Origin: Cercis canadensis
Taxonomy: Eukaryota; Streptophyta; Magnoliopsida; Fabales; Fabaceae
DNA length: 64,000 nucleotides
Assembly (NCBI GenBank): GCA_003255065.1
Contig: QAOA01001300.1
Span: forward strand, 387,308 to 451,307
Reading direction: 5' to 3'
The position numbers and the translations under genes are program-made. How positions within the stretch are numbered: position 1 is the first letter of the stretch; each line of letters opens with the position of its first letter. A model generated the notes under the pieces. The model did no database searches and was not told where the DNA came from. It was given only the letters and a program-made list of their open reading frames with translations. Of the stretch, positions 1 through 11,350 are shown one piece after another.

Positions 1-380
1 ATTTAACTGATGTAATTAATCCTTCAACTTCAATTGGAGAAAATATGTGAATCTTCTCTGCAAAATCATTAAAACAGGGCACACTTTTACTATGACTAAA
101 TTTGAAACTAGGTCCACTAGGCAAGCATGTTTCAATAATCATAAGTAAAAGACTAGTAGGCAATAACTTATAAGATGTTGATTACGTGGAGATTTGTATT
201 ATTTCCTGGCAACAGTAGAACATTATTTGAAATAAGAATTGAGGGAGATGTTGTGTTTACCTTGCCCATGATTTATATGTTAAATCATCCTCTGAAGCTT
301 TATCTTTTCCTGACTGCTTCTTGTTTTTTACCCACGTTTTAATACTATTTCGGATTTTTCTTTTATAATTTTCTGTTCAG

Positions 381-848
381 CTATTGCCACTGTGGTTACT
401 GTTGCTGAAATTTTGAAAAACAATGGGCTTGCTGTTGAAAAGAGTGAGATTCTTTCCTTGTTTCTTTTCTGCTTTAAAATGTTGAATGATGGAATCTTGA
501 TATATGGTGGAATCTAAATGCAGAAATCATGACGTCTACTGTTGACATAAAGGATGACTCTAGAGGTAGACCTGTCCAGAAGGCCAAGGTAAAGTGAAAG
601 CACTATACATGTTCATTGTAGAAACATGACTGCTGAAGGTGTCTTTGTTATTCCAACTTAGTAGTATGTAGTTTGGCTTAATGTCTTGCCTTGAGGTTTT
701 ACGGGTGCTAAAAACTATGTTTCAGATTGAAATTATACTTGGGAAGACCGCAAACTTTGATGAGCTGATGGCAGCGGCGGCGGCTGCTGCTGCTGCTGCT
801 GCTGCTGAAGATGGTGAAAACGGAGATCTTGAGGAGCAGGGCGCATGA
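381..848 (+). CDS. Alba-family DNA/RNA-binding protein, C-terminal part (5' exons outside window)
   Basis: Three exons are visible: 381-443, 524-588 and 726-848, with GT-AG junctions and phases that join without a frame break. The translation runs from AIATVVTVAEILKNNGL through STVDIKDDSRGRP to FDELMAAAA, ending at TGA 846-848. This matches the C-terminal half of the small plant Alba-like proteins (Arabidopsis At1g29250/At2g34160 type), which bind DNA and RNA and are found in nucleus and cytoplasm. About 82 residues are present; the start codon and first exon(s) lie left of the window, so 1-380 is read as intron. The tail carries 12 consecutive alanines encoded by GCA, three GCG and eight GCT codons, a trinucleotide microsatellite inside the reading frame, followed by an acidic end. 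Family assignment is from remembered sequence similarity; I am confident of it. Confidence 0.88.
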
Positions 849-966
849 TTCTTGTCAAACTTACACCAGAATCGGGTGGAAGAGTTGTACTTAGTAATGA
901 ATTGCAATTTTGTTGTTAGGAAATATCGGGTGAAGAATAGAATTGATCACAAACTCACCCGGAATA

Positions 967-1832
967 TTGAATTATAATTCGTTCTTTTCTTTTCCCCTAT
1001 AAGAGATGCTCTTTTTCTTGAGGGATACAATTTATCATTGGAGAAGATGTTGTGGCAGAAAGAGATGAATCCTTTTGGTTGGAATCCTCACACCTTTACC
1101 GGTGGCTGGTAGCATTCTATTACGGGTACTGGATTAAGTCCAAGTGTCGTATAGTGTCCACTTGAGCTGAGCAATAAGAACATTCAATGCGATTTATCAA
1201 TGTTGCTTACGATTAAGGTTTATTTATTTATTTATTAAGTATGAATTTGATGGTTCAACTCTAGGGATGACAACGGGTCGGGTGGGGACCCTGTGGGTAA
1301 TAGGAATCCGCCCAAATCAAGAAAAACAGAAACAGTATTGAGGATGAAACTAAACCGACCCATTCATCAGTCATGATCGGATATCAAAACATTGGAAATC
1401 AANTTGAATTATAATTCGTTCTTTTCTTTTCCCCTATAAGAGATGCTCTTTTTCTTGAGGGATACAATTTATCATTGGAGAAGATGTTGTGGCAGAAAGA
1501 GATGAATCTTTTTGGTTGGAATCCTCACACCTTTACCGGTGGTGGGTAGCATTCTATTACGGGTACTGGATTAAGTCCAAGTGTCGTATGGTGTCCACTT
1601 GAGCTGAGCAATAAGAACATTCAATGCGATTTATCAATGTTGCTTACGATTAAGGTTTATTTATTAAGTATGAATTTTATGGTTCAACTCTAGGGATGAC
1701 AACGGGTCGGGTGGGGACCCGGTGGAGAATAGGAATCCGCCCAAATCAAGAAAAACAGAAACAGTATTGAGGATGAAACTAAACCGACCCATTCATCAGT
1801 CATGATCGGATATCAAAACATTGGAAATCAAA
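967..1832. repeat. Near-identical direct duplication across a single N (probable unmerged alleles)
   Basis: Positions 967-1402 and 1404-1832 are the same sequence except for about five substitutions and an 8-bp length difference in a TTTA run. They are separated only by one N at 1403. Copy one ends and copy two begins exactly at the N, which is what an assembler produces when it abuts two overlapping contig ends without merging them. The small differences look allelic. No gene is seen in this stretch. Confidence 0.85.
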
Positions 1833-2155
1833 TTTACCTTTTGCTTACCAGCATCCTTCTTTCTGTTTTAAAATCAAAACCATTTTCGAAAAATGAAAGG
1901 GAACAGAATTGAAATGAAAAGTAAACAGACCCAAAATAAAAGTAATGATCAGAGATCAAAACAGTGAAGATAGAGCAATTTTGATCAAAGCGAAATATTC
2001 TCTGCACTGTACAACTATACAGCCACCTACTCATAGCATGCATATACAAATATAGAATCAAGATCCTTCAATAATGTTACCCAAACCTACAGCATCCGAA
2101 TAATAATTCTTGTCCTTCATAGCTTTTATTACTGAGTCCTGATGAGCTTACCCAG

Positions 2156-2188
<33 letters not shown>

Positions 2189-2686
2189 ATGTGATATGGT
2201 ATAATAATTTTGGAATGGAGTAAATTATAGCAACTTAGATCGCTGAGATTTAATGATATTACTTAGATGTCCCTTGCTATAAANAAAAAAAAAAAAAAAA
2301 AAAAATAGAACATTATGAAATTTGTGACTGAAATATATGTATTTTATGTTGTTTCCAAAATAAAAATAAATAAATCAATCAAGAAACTGTTGCTTGTTCT
2401 TTTATAGTCAAAATATTAACACATATGGACCTCATTGAATTATGGTTCCAATAACATTAACAATTATTGTTACTTGCAATTAGAGATAGAGCCAGAAAAC
2501 CTTAACTTTCTGGGGTACCAAAGCTTAGAGATCCACGTTGAATTGTTATACGTATAGAAAAACTATATAGTATAAGATAATTAAAAAAATTAAATAAAGG
2601 TAGATAGTCAATTACAGCAACAAACAAATATATCAACGAATCTTTAAACTAATAAATATTTCTTGCTTTTTCATTAGTTACCTTTA
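1833..2686. other. AT-rich intergenic DNA with (TA)n microsatellite and poly-A carrying a single N
   Basis: No coding signal is supported here. A (TA)n run lies at about 2159-2187, and a poly-A tract of more than 20 bases at 2281-2305 contains one N at 2284. Open frames in this stretch are short and show no recognisable protein motif. Confidence 0.6.
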
Positions 2687-3061
2687 TGATCTTGCTCTGT
2701 GCCTGCAAGAACTTCTGAATTTGGAAGTTCATTGCGTAAGCAAAACGCTGCGGAGTCATCCAGATAGCGAACACTCCCGCCACTTAACATATCATCGCCA
2801 TTTGTCCGATCAATTTAGAAACCTCGTGGAGATGAGTATCACCCATGATCTTTGCATGTACTGCCCAGCACCAAACGCTTGCCCACACAGCGTTTCCAAC
2901 GGGCCTCCCATTCCAGGCATGAGGCCGAAACAGAAACCAGTGATGACGGAGTTCTCGACAGAGGCGGCGGCGAGTTCGATAGTACCGTCATGGCCGGAGA
3001 AGACCAGAGTGACGATGCCAAGAGAGTAATGGGCAATCTTAATCTTAAAGAACACTGTCAT
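2687..3061 (-). pseudogene. MATE (DETOXIFICATION-type) transporter pseudogene fragment
   Basis: On the minus strand, 3061-2810 reads as a piece of a multidrug and toxic compound extrusion transporter: ELAAASVENSVITGFCFG, then GGPLETLCGQAFGAGQ, then YMQRSWVIL. These are the well-known conserved stretches after the second transmembrane helix. The residues between GAGQ and YMQRSW are deleted. Downstream, in a different frame with a stop codon, the text resumes as VFAIWMTPQRFAYAMNF and IQKFLQAQSKI, the next conserved MATE block, ending near 2687. The N-terminus, most membrane helices and the C-terminal half are absent. Internal deletion, frame change and stop indicate a decayed fragment. It abuts the expansin pseudogene with only about 30 bases between them. 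Confidence 0.8.
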
Positions 3062-3094
3062 GGTAAGGTTGAAGTGGGAGCGAGATGAGTTGCA

Positions 3095-3403
3095 CTAGCC
3101 GAAGATGGAAGGACTACCGGGATGGCACTCATTAGCGCACTTAATTTCAAAGCAAGTTCCGCAGCTAAACCCATTGTTGAATAGAGCAGTGCTCAGAGCC
3201 GCCGTGTTAAACGCCATAACCTTGGCTGTATAAGTTCCCATAGCCACAAGCACCACCCATTGTTCCAGAGGCATCGCTGCCGCCATAGAAAGTAGCATGA
3301 GTATTCTGCCATGCACCACTAGTGAAGACTCCAGGGATTTGAGCGGTGGTAGCAACAAAAGAGAGAGCAACGGGGCAATGCAGAGCAGAGACCTAGCAGC
3401 CAT
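3095..3403 (-). pseudogene. Alpha-expansin pseudogene, N-terminal third
   Basis: Starting at ATG 3403-3401 the minus strand encodes an expansin-like signal peptide ([14 protein letters not shown]). It then drifts out of frame: the expected [20 protein letters not shown] and [12 protein letters not shown] lie in a second frame. The original frame is recovered at NTAALSTALFNNGFSCG, CFEIKCANE and HPGSPSIF. At least two compensating frameshifts and a small deletion before the HPGSPSIF block are therefore present. Functional alpha-expansins are about 250 residues with a catalytic-like domain and a cellulose-binding domain; here everything after the first ~100 residues is missing. An open frame of 192 codons exists across the region (3095-3673) but only its second half resembles expansin, and in mixed frames. 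Cell-wall loosening activity is not expected. Confidence 0.82.
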
Positions 3404-4463
3404 TATTTTATAATCTAGAGAGAGAAAGAGAGGAGAGTTGAGAAAATAGAGTATGTTTCTTACGTTGGTTTGGGGCCAATGGAAAATAGGGAGAAGGAGA
3501 AGTATGTATGGAGCTTCTTGGGTGTTGGTGAAGTACTTAGTAAATGAGGTTAGATGATGAATGAAGAGGTAGAAGAATTGGAGTGAGTTGGGTTGAACTT
3601 GGAAAGTTATGGAGGAGTGGGTGTGGTGTTTGAAAGAGTGCAAGAGGGAGCCAAATGAGAGAGCAGGGTGCATGGGCGCCGCCGCGCTCCTTTGCCTTCT
3701 AGCTATCTCCTTGCTTCTCTTGCGATCTTCTCTCTATTCTCTGCTATTTATTTTTCTTGCTTTGCAATGGAGATTCAGAGGTCATTAATGGTGGAGCTAC
3801 CATGATGAATATGATTGGAAACAGTACAGTTTTGAGCTCCACGGCTGTGATTTGATAAGTGAAGTTTCTCGCTTGACATTTGCCGGTGACACTTAACCAT
3901 TTAACAGCCCAAATCAACATTTCTGTTACTCATTTAGACGGCAATTGGAAGAAATGATTTAATTAAAGCAAAACAAATAAGTCAACAACAAAGTTGAGAA
4001 CACTTTATACTCATGGACGAAACTGATAATGCATTCAAAAGTGAGGGATTAAAACAATATTTTAGTCACAACTTTAGTTGTAGAAATAAATAAATTTATT
4101 ACGGGAGATCACTCGTGTTGTGTGTGATTTGTGGTATGGCTGTCAATAAAAGATAATAACCATGGATTTCACAATAATTTGAAGTGATAATAGATTTTCT
4201 AATTGGCTATCCAGTCTCAAATCTAGGGAATGGGTGCAAATCCATTTACATATTTACATTTTACAAACAAAAGCTGGTACCGCTAAGGCTGAAGTTAAGA
4301 GAGCCCAGGACAAAAGTATAGGTCTTGTACCTAATATACACATCCTACTACCTAATATACACATCCTATTCATGCAATCTCAAGAGAGTGCCTACCATTA
4401 TAGCAGCACTAAATACACACTCTTAAATAACAAAAAAGGTTTTCTAACCCCATATCATACTCC
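3404..4463. other. Intergenic DNA between expansin pseudogene and POT1 3' end
   Basis: No gene recognised. The stretch is AT-rich; the part next to 4463 probably holds the POT1 3' untranslated region, although no poly-A signal was assigned. Confidence 0.5.
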
Positions 4464-7400
4464 TTACGCTATTTTTGTGTCAAATATTCGAAAATGTCTA
4501 TTTTGCCATGGATCATTTTCTTTAATAGTATAAGACACAAGGCAAACTTCCACCCATGGCGGATTTCTTGAAGCATCATTTGCACTTTTACCATCACATA
4601 CCGATACTCCAAGTAATCTATTCATCTTGCTTGTCAGAATGTCAACGCCAGGATAACCATCAAACAAGGTCTCCTGTCATGCATCAGAATAAGAAAGGAT
4701 CCAGCCACACAGAACATGGAAGACAAAGTAACAGATAGAGAAACAGCCTAGGAAATTTCTGTCACCCCAGAATCATTATGCAAAGATGAGGTCTTTTCAT
4801 ATATTCCTAGTCTAAAAAAGATTAATGTTTTTAAGCAAAAGGAGTTACTAGAGGGGCCATGCCATGTAATCAATGAAAAAAACCAAGTACATCAGCAAGA
4901 GATATACGCTCTGAAGTTCATTGAATGCAAGAAATTCCAGAAGTTAATCTGCAACAAACTCAATACTGCTATGGGCTTAACAGAAGTAACAATCCAAAGC
5001 TTAGAAGCTAGTTATCAATAGTCAATACATGTTTTGTTTTAAAACGATAACCTCCTCTGAAGAGAACAATGTAAATTATTTAAAGGAAAGACAAATTTTT
5101 AAATATTAAGGAAGTAGGGGACAAGTTAGAAACTTAAAAATTTTAAATCAATTAAGGTTCGAATTTTTTCTTACCCCATCCTCAGCATACACAAAAGCCT
5201 GGATTCTGGCTGTTGGATCCTCTAGGGTCAACCGCATCCGATATACCCCAACAGGAGAGCAGAAGTATTTCGCTTGCCATGGCAATACCGCTACCACTCT
5301 AACCACACACTTGAATTTAGCTGCTACCTAAATTTAAGCATAAAACATCAACCAAAACATGAAAACATGTCCAAGATAAATGTGTCTTCCTTTAGCATTT
5401 GAATGCAGTAAACATGGTAGATAGGCCGAGGGGAAGTTTTTTTTAAAAGAAATAAATAAAAAAAAAAAAAAGGAGACTGCTTTTGAAGGATGCGCAATGG
5501 TTGATAGATCCTAAGATCACAAAAAGAATAATATTTTCAAAGAAATCATGGCCCTATCTTTGTATACCTGTGAATGGGTGATGACATCCATCAAAGTAAC
5601 AGGTCTCACAGATTTATGGTCAACAACTGTAAGGAGTAAAGGACAATTATAATCTCATTAGAACAGCTCCAAAATATGATAATCAAAACTTGATTAGAAA
5701 AATCAGGAAATTAACAATGGTGAATCACAAATGTGAAACCTGTAATAAGTGAAGGCTCAGGAAAGGTCCAAAAAGGCATACTCCCCCACGTCAAGGATCT
5801 CCGCTCATCAAACATTCTGACTCAATAAATAGAAGCAGAAGGAATCCATAAAAGCTTCAGTTAATTGATCTAATATATTCAACTATCTATTAAGGGTCAG
5901 TAGATTTATAAACAACCTTTGGAGCTTTAGTATGAGACAGTCCTGATTTGGAGTGTACCGAATCTTTGTAAAAGGGGTCAACACACCACACCAGAGTCCT
6001 GCATGCACTTCAAACCTCATATTGACAAGCTTGACCCATGTACCAATGTTTAAAAGGTGGAGGTGATTGTTCTCAATGCCTTGATCAAAAGTTATCCTCA
6101 AGATGGATCCAACAGTAGGCAAAGTACGCAACAAATCTCTTGGCAAAGGCCAATTTTCCAGTTGTAGGGGAAGTGGATGGTCCATTTCCTCTTCTAGACT
6201 GTGATTCATAAACAAAATGATTAAAATTTCTTCAAGATAACATAAGTAACAAGTATATAATGCACAAAGAAATACATAAACTAGTTGTGTTATGCCACCT
6301 AGCCTAGTCATTATATGCCCAAAGTGAATCTGTATCCTGGGAAAATGCCATTGCCTATTACCTGCTACAGCAATGTTTTTGAACATCAAATTCCCTAGAC
6401 CTAAACCCCATTCATCTTTATCCCACTCCTACTAACACAATTCTTGACTAATCAGTTACACTGAATCACCTGTCTAGAACTCTTATCACCCTACAAACCA
6501 GTTAAAAAACGAAAGGGGGGGAAAAAAAAGTAAAACAAAAAACAAAGTTTAACATTATGATTTGCCTGTAAAGAGATAAAGAAGAAACCAATAACAACAT
6601 TTGATGCCAAAATGATTTGTAAAGATATAGAATCATCATACTAGGAAAATGCCACTTCATTTGTAATAAGAACTGTAACCAGTAACAGACTTCCACACGA
6701 GTTCATCTATATTCAGCATTTACATTTGGAAAGAACAAAAAAGGTTAAACTGGCAATATAAAACTAAATTTATATGAACTCACTTTGAAGAAATACTGCT
6801 TGGTGGGGTATCTGTACCATCCCAAACAAAGATGATCCATTTATCCGCTGTAGCCTCACAGCAATGAAGTATCTTGAAGTGCAAAACATCAAAATGTAAG
6901 AAGAAAGATCAGTACCTTAGAATGGAGAATGGTAAAAGCTAGATTTTTTTTTTTCTTTAGAATTTTGGAATAAAAAGCAATGTAAAAGAACATCATGTAA
7001 CTTGTAAAAGTAAAACTCAAAAATCTTATAATAAGATTATATATCTCAATTGTTATGCAAGGCTCTCTCACATCCACTGAAGATACAAAAATCAGATCTG
7101 AGATATAATGGAATTAATTACCTTGCATGCCAAATCGACATAATCACCTTCCTTGATTTCTCTTAACGTTATAAAGTTACTGAAATCTACACAGCATATG
7201 CAAACCTTAAGGCTTAAATATACACAATTCAAAATGTTCGAATTTAGCACAAAAGTAGCAAGCAAGGTGATGAAGTTGCCAGAAAACCAAAACCTATAGA
7301 CACCAGGAAATCAGAAACTCTTCACACATATCTTGATTTCAATAGAGGCAATTCTGAGCTAAAAAAATCTATAAACACATCTAAAACAATGGCATAGAAC

Positions 7401-10400
7401 TAAGCAGGCTTTAAAAGAGTCCTAACAACTAGATATCTAATACTATGGATATGTTCTACTTTCTTCTAAAAGAACCAGACTATGCTGAAGCATTTATTCA
7501 ATACAAAAAAGTCATCCATTTTCCTTGTTTACAAGCTTAACTAATTGATGCAGGAGTAACACGGTAAGACTGGCATATCAAGACTCAGATAGCAGCAAAC
7601 GTTGCTTTCAAGGATTCAGCATGACAGGAAAAAAGAAAAAACTTTTCGGAAGAAAATGTCATGAAACTGGTTTATAAAAAGTTGAGAAAGTAGTGACAGA
7701 CTCAGTTTCAGATATTGCAAAAGCTCCAAACCAAGGATTACTCATCTCAATATGAAAGCCCATGCAAAGTTGCCAACATGGATGCTAATTCAGCAGCTGA
7801 TATAGCAGCCACATGGAAACTTGGTTGACACATTTTAGTGACATTGCTTCTACCTAGTCCAACTCCAGATGGCATGTTCTTCACATACGTGGTGTACTCT
7901 AGTCAGATGATAGATGCAGTCGCCTGCTGGCTTATGAGTACACCAGAATCCAGAGGCTTTTGTACTGAGCAACTTAGTCACTTAGTTCCCTACATTGATA
8001 GCCCCTGGAGTCAATATCTAGTTGGCACTGGAGCCAATCAAGTCACATCACATATGCTGTAGCCAAATATATTGTTTTTAGATATGTAACATGTCAGAGT
8101 CACATAAGCATGCACGTGCACACACAGACACATACATATACACATATGTATAGATGCATATATATGTAGGTATCTAATATACGCATGTACATAAGGTTAG
8201 CTTGGACTAAATGACTTAGAGATGAACCAACTCCAATCACATTATATCAATCACTGGGAATCTTGGAATACCTTCACGAAGCTGAAAGTCAACCAGCCAT
8301 TCTCTAAGCTCAACAATGGTCTTTCTGTCCAGATCTCTTGGGTTAAATTTTGAAGAAACTTCATAAGGAACAAAATCTTTACCATCTTTCCCTTTATATA
8401 ACGCAAAAGAAGAAAACTTTTTGTTGAAAACAGCATTTACTTCTGCACCATATATTCTAACCTACAAAAAGGAATGTATATACAGTTATAAGAAAAGGCC
8501 CCAAGGTTATCTCTTACTTCACAAAGTTTGTTTTTATTCAATGTGATGCAGCAAGCAGAAGAGCTTACAACTAATATTCCAAGTATTTTCAGTTGTAACA
8601 TAAAATAATGTGCTATGTCAAATCAAAGCCAATAATGCCAAGCATTTTAAGGATGTTTTATTAAAACAATTTTTAAGTTGAGTAGTCAATTTTTATAGCA
8701 TCCTAATACATAATTTCTTCCTCCCCTATAATATCATGAACTTTGGCCTTCATAGCATTATTTCCAATCAAAAGCCCAATCTACATACCCTAAGCCTTTC
8801 AACGTCATTACTAAACCATTTATTATAAATATCAACACCTGTTCCAATCACAAAATCAATCTAACCAGGTTTCCTTAACCTATTTTACATCAGAATATCA
8901 GGAAAACAAAATGCAGATCAGATTGGAAAAACTCTGTTCAAATTCATCATTTTGAAGAAATTACATGGACAAAGAGTGAGAGAATGAGTAAAAATACAGA
9001 GGAAACCAGGATACTGCCAAAGTTTACTTCAGAGCATATCCAAATTAATGAACTTGACTAACTAGAACAATTTAAATATGTACAGAGTTTACAGTCAGGG
9101 AATACGTGAACATGATAAAGCAGAATTATATCTCCACATGCAGCAACGTGGGGAAGTTTATCTGGATTTTCTACAAAGAAATTAACAGACATCCCGATTC
9201 GCTGATGTGCCTCATCAATTATTTTCAGGGTACAGCAGTAATCTGCAGAAAATTAGAAATTACTCACGCAGGTTAGGCAGCAATAGCAGGAAACATTATA
9301 TGTTAACAACTTTGAAACTACTTCAGCCCCGAAGGAAAACATAAACACCTAATCTTTTTGAGGTAATTATTAATTCCAAAAGAAATGCTTATGATCAATG
9401 AAGGATGCAACATCATAGAAGTAAAATTATGTGAAAGTACCAAAAAAAAAAATTACATGTAAAGAGTTTACTGGGAAGTGGGAACCTAAAACAACAAAGT
9501 TTTACAACAATCCAACGAGGTTGAGCATTTCTCATCGATATGCTAATGCTAACAACAATAATTGCTTTAACCCCAAAAAGGATCATTTACTTTAAGTTCA
9601 TGATGAAAGAGTGTGAAATTGTTATTAGGAGATCAGTATATGCCAATAATTATATGGAGCTAAAGGCCAAAAACTCAACTAAGCAAGAGGGACAATGCTC
9701 AGCTATGCAGACATGCCAACTTTCCACCACAAGCAATACTCTGGTATCCTAATTCGTAGTTTTGTACCATTTGCATATCAAATCATCAGGATCCTATCCT
9801 TTCTCATGTGGCAAGCCAATGGCAAAATACAGGTGACAAACATAGAAGACTTTCAAGTACTCATTCAACATGCCCACCCTAATTCTCTGGACTTTGAAGG
9901 TTCCTATCAAAGTTGACCAATAAATTCAGTTTTGTTTCTCCTAGAGAAACACTAATAGTCAATTTGCTCCACATTTTTATTCATAAAAAATAAATAAACT
10001 TATAGATGGAGAAACAGCTCCGACGTGGTTATTGCAAACATATCTCCAAAGTCCAAATCTTGTTGAAGTAAATAAAACTAAATCAATGGCAACCAGTAAA
10101 AGGTAAAAAGTAGGAGGTAACATAGCCTCATAACATTCGCATCCACAATGAGGGGTGAGAGAAGATGATACCCATATACATTGTTTCATTGCAAAACAAT
10201 AATGAAAATATTTACTTCTCAATGTTCATACACCTTCATGCAACCATTCATCAATCTACTACCAATGAACAGGATGGCAGCCGTACCCAGACAAAATATT
10301 TACTGCTTTCAAAGGTACAGTTTAACTAGCAACCATCTTTGAACATGGGTTTCTTACTAGTCAAAATGTTTACAGTTCAATATTCATTTCACAATATCCA

Positions 10401-10660
10401 TATTAATGAATACAAAGAAATTGAAACAAAATACAAAAGATAGATGAACCTCGCATCCAAGTTTGAAACTTTTATCTCTTTTTCGCTCGAAAATTAGTAG
10501 ATTCAAAGATATAAGTTTTGAAAATGGATTGCTTACCAGTGCCCTTACTTCGCTTTGGGAAGCCAACCTCAACGACGACCCCTAAAAGGTTCACTTTCTG
10601 ATTGATACATTTAACAGTATCTCGTATTGGAAGAATCTGGTAGTGATCCGTAATCACCAT
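4464..10660 (-). CDS. POT1: POT1, protection of telomeres 1 (complete, 10 exons)
   Basis: Exons in transcription order: 10660-10537, 9242-9106, 8461-8272, 7186-7122, 6872-6784, 6198-5917, 5816-5740, 5626-5568, 5327-5175, 4673-4464. All junctions are GT-AG and all phases agree, giving 461 residues, the normal plant POT1 length. The N-terminus (YQILPIRDTVKCINQKV, GVVVEVGFPKRSKGT) is the first OB-fold (about residues 1-150), which in the family contacts telomeric single-stranded DNA or telomerase. A second OB-like region contains WDGTDTPPSS and MDHPLPLQLE. The C-terminal part contains RLTLEDPTARIQAFVYAEDG and FDGYPGVDILTSK and ends at TAA 4466-4464. POT1 acts at chromosome ends in the nucleus; some plant paralogues work with telomerase instead of capping, and the sequence alone does not say which. 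The start is the first ATG ahead of the conserved PIRD block. A telo-box lies about 50 bases upstream. Confidence 0.93.
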
Positions 10661-10710
10661 TTCTCTCTGTCTCTCTCTCACTGTGGTGTCTCTACCTGTG
10701 ATTCTTCTTC

Positions 10711-10718
10711 TAGGGTTT
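10711..10718 (-). promoter_or_regulatory. Telo-box (AAACCCTA) upstream of POT1
   Basis: The minus strand carries AAACCCTA about 50 bases upstream of the POT1 start codon. Telo-boxes near the transcription start are known in plant genes for translation, replication and telomere functions, where they are bound by Myb-type and TRB proteins. The motif is seen directly; its activity here is inferred. Confidence 0.5.
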
Positions 10719-11056
10719 TTTGCGAACAAAAGCAAATTTTAATTGGGAGGGAAGCGTGTATAAATTGCCGCCTATTTGCTCTGTTTTCCAATCGGCACAC
10801 ATTCTTTTGTTTCTTTTGTGAAACAACGGGCCGAAGCCCAAAGCCTGAAGCAAGGAAACTATATAGTAAGTTGGAAGCTTTTCCAGAACTAGGCAAAGAG
10901 AATCCCATAACTATTTTAGAGGGAAGATTTTTTTTTTTTTTTTTTTGAATTTTAGGGAGCATGGGTATTTTCTTTTTGGAGATTTTTTTTTTAGATATTT
11001 TTTATATTTATGTAGTATATTATATTATATGAAAATATTTACGGGGATTCTATGAT

Positions 11057-11231
11057 ACTACGTAAGTATGTCATACTATACTGACGTGGCAAGCATACAT
11101 AATTTTCATATTTTATTATATATAAAATATAATTTATTTAATTTTTTAAACAAACTTAAAAACAGTTAATTTGTACACATGTCATTCATTTATTGGCTAT
11201 TTTTATGTAGTATGACATACTACATAAATAC
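11057..11231. mobile_element. MITE-like element with short terminal inverted repeats, copy A
   Basis: The 13-bp GTATGTCATACTA at 11066-11078 is repeated exactly as its reverse complement at 11208-11220, enclosing about 130 bp of very AT-rich sequence. The interior (ACGTGGCAAGCATACATAA and following) recurs in diverged form at about 58098-58250. Two copies in one window plus inverted termini support a small non-autonomous DNA transposon. The target-site duplication is not clear. Confidence 0.6.
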
Positions 11232-11255
11232 TAAAAGTATCTAAGAAACCTCNNN

Positions 11256-11350
11256 NNNNNNNNNNNNNNNNNNNNNNNNNNNNNNNNNNNNNNNNNNNNN
11301 NNNNNNNNNNNNNNNNNNNNNNNNNNNNNNNNNNNNNNNNNNNNNNNNNN
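11256..11350. other. Assembly gap (95 N)
   Basis: An unbroken run of N. It interrupts the left arm of the telomere-like foldback described next, so the true missing length may differ from 95. Confidence 0.95.

Noticed and set aside
2721-3088. Plus-strand open frames over the MATE fragment
   Set aside because: The minus strand carries the MATE motifs; the plus frames are complements of them.
7838-8062. A 74-codon plus-strand frame inside a POT1 intron
   Set aside because: No recognisable domain, begins in intron sequence and has no promoter or neighbour support.
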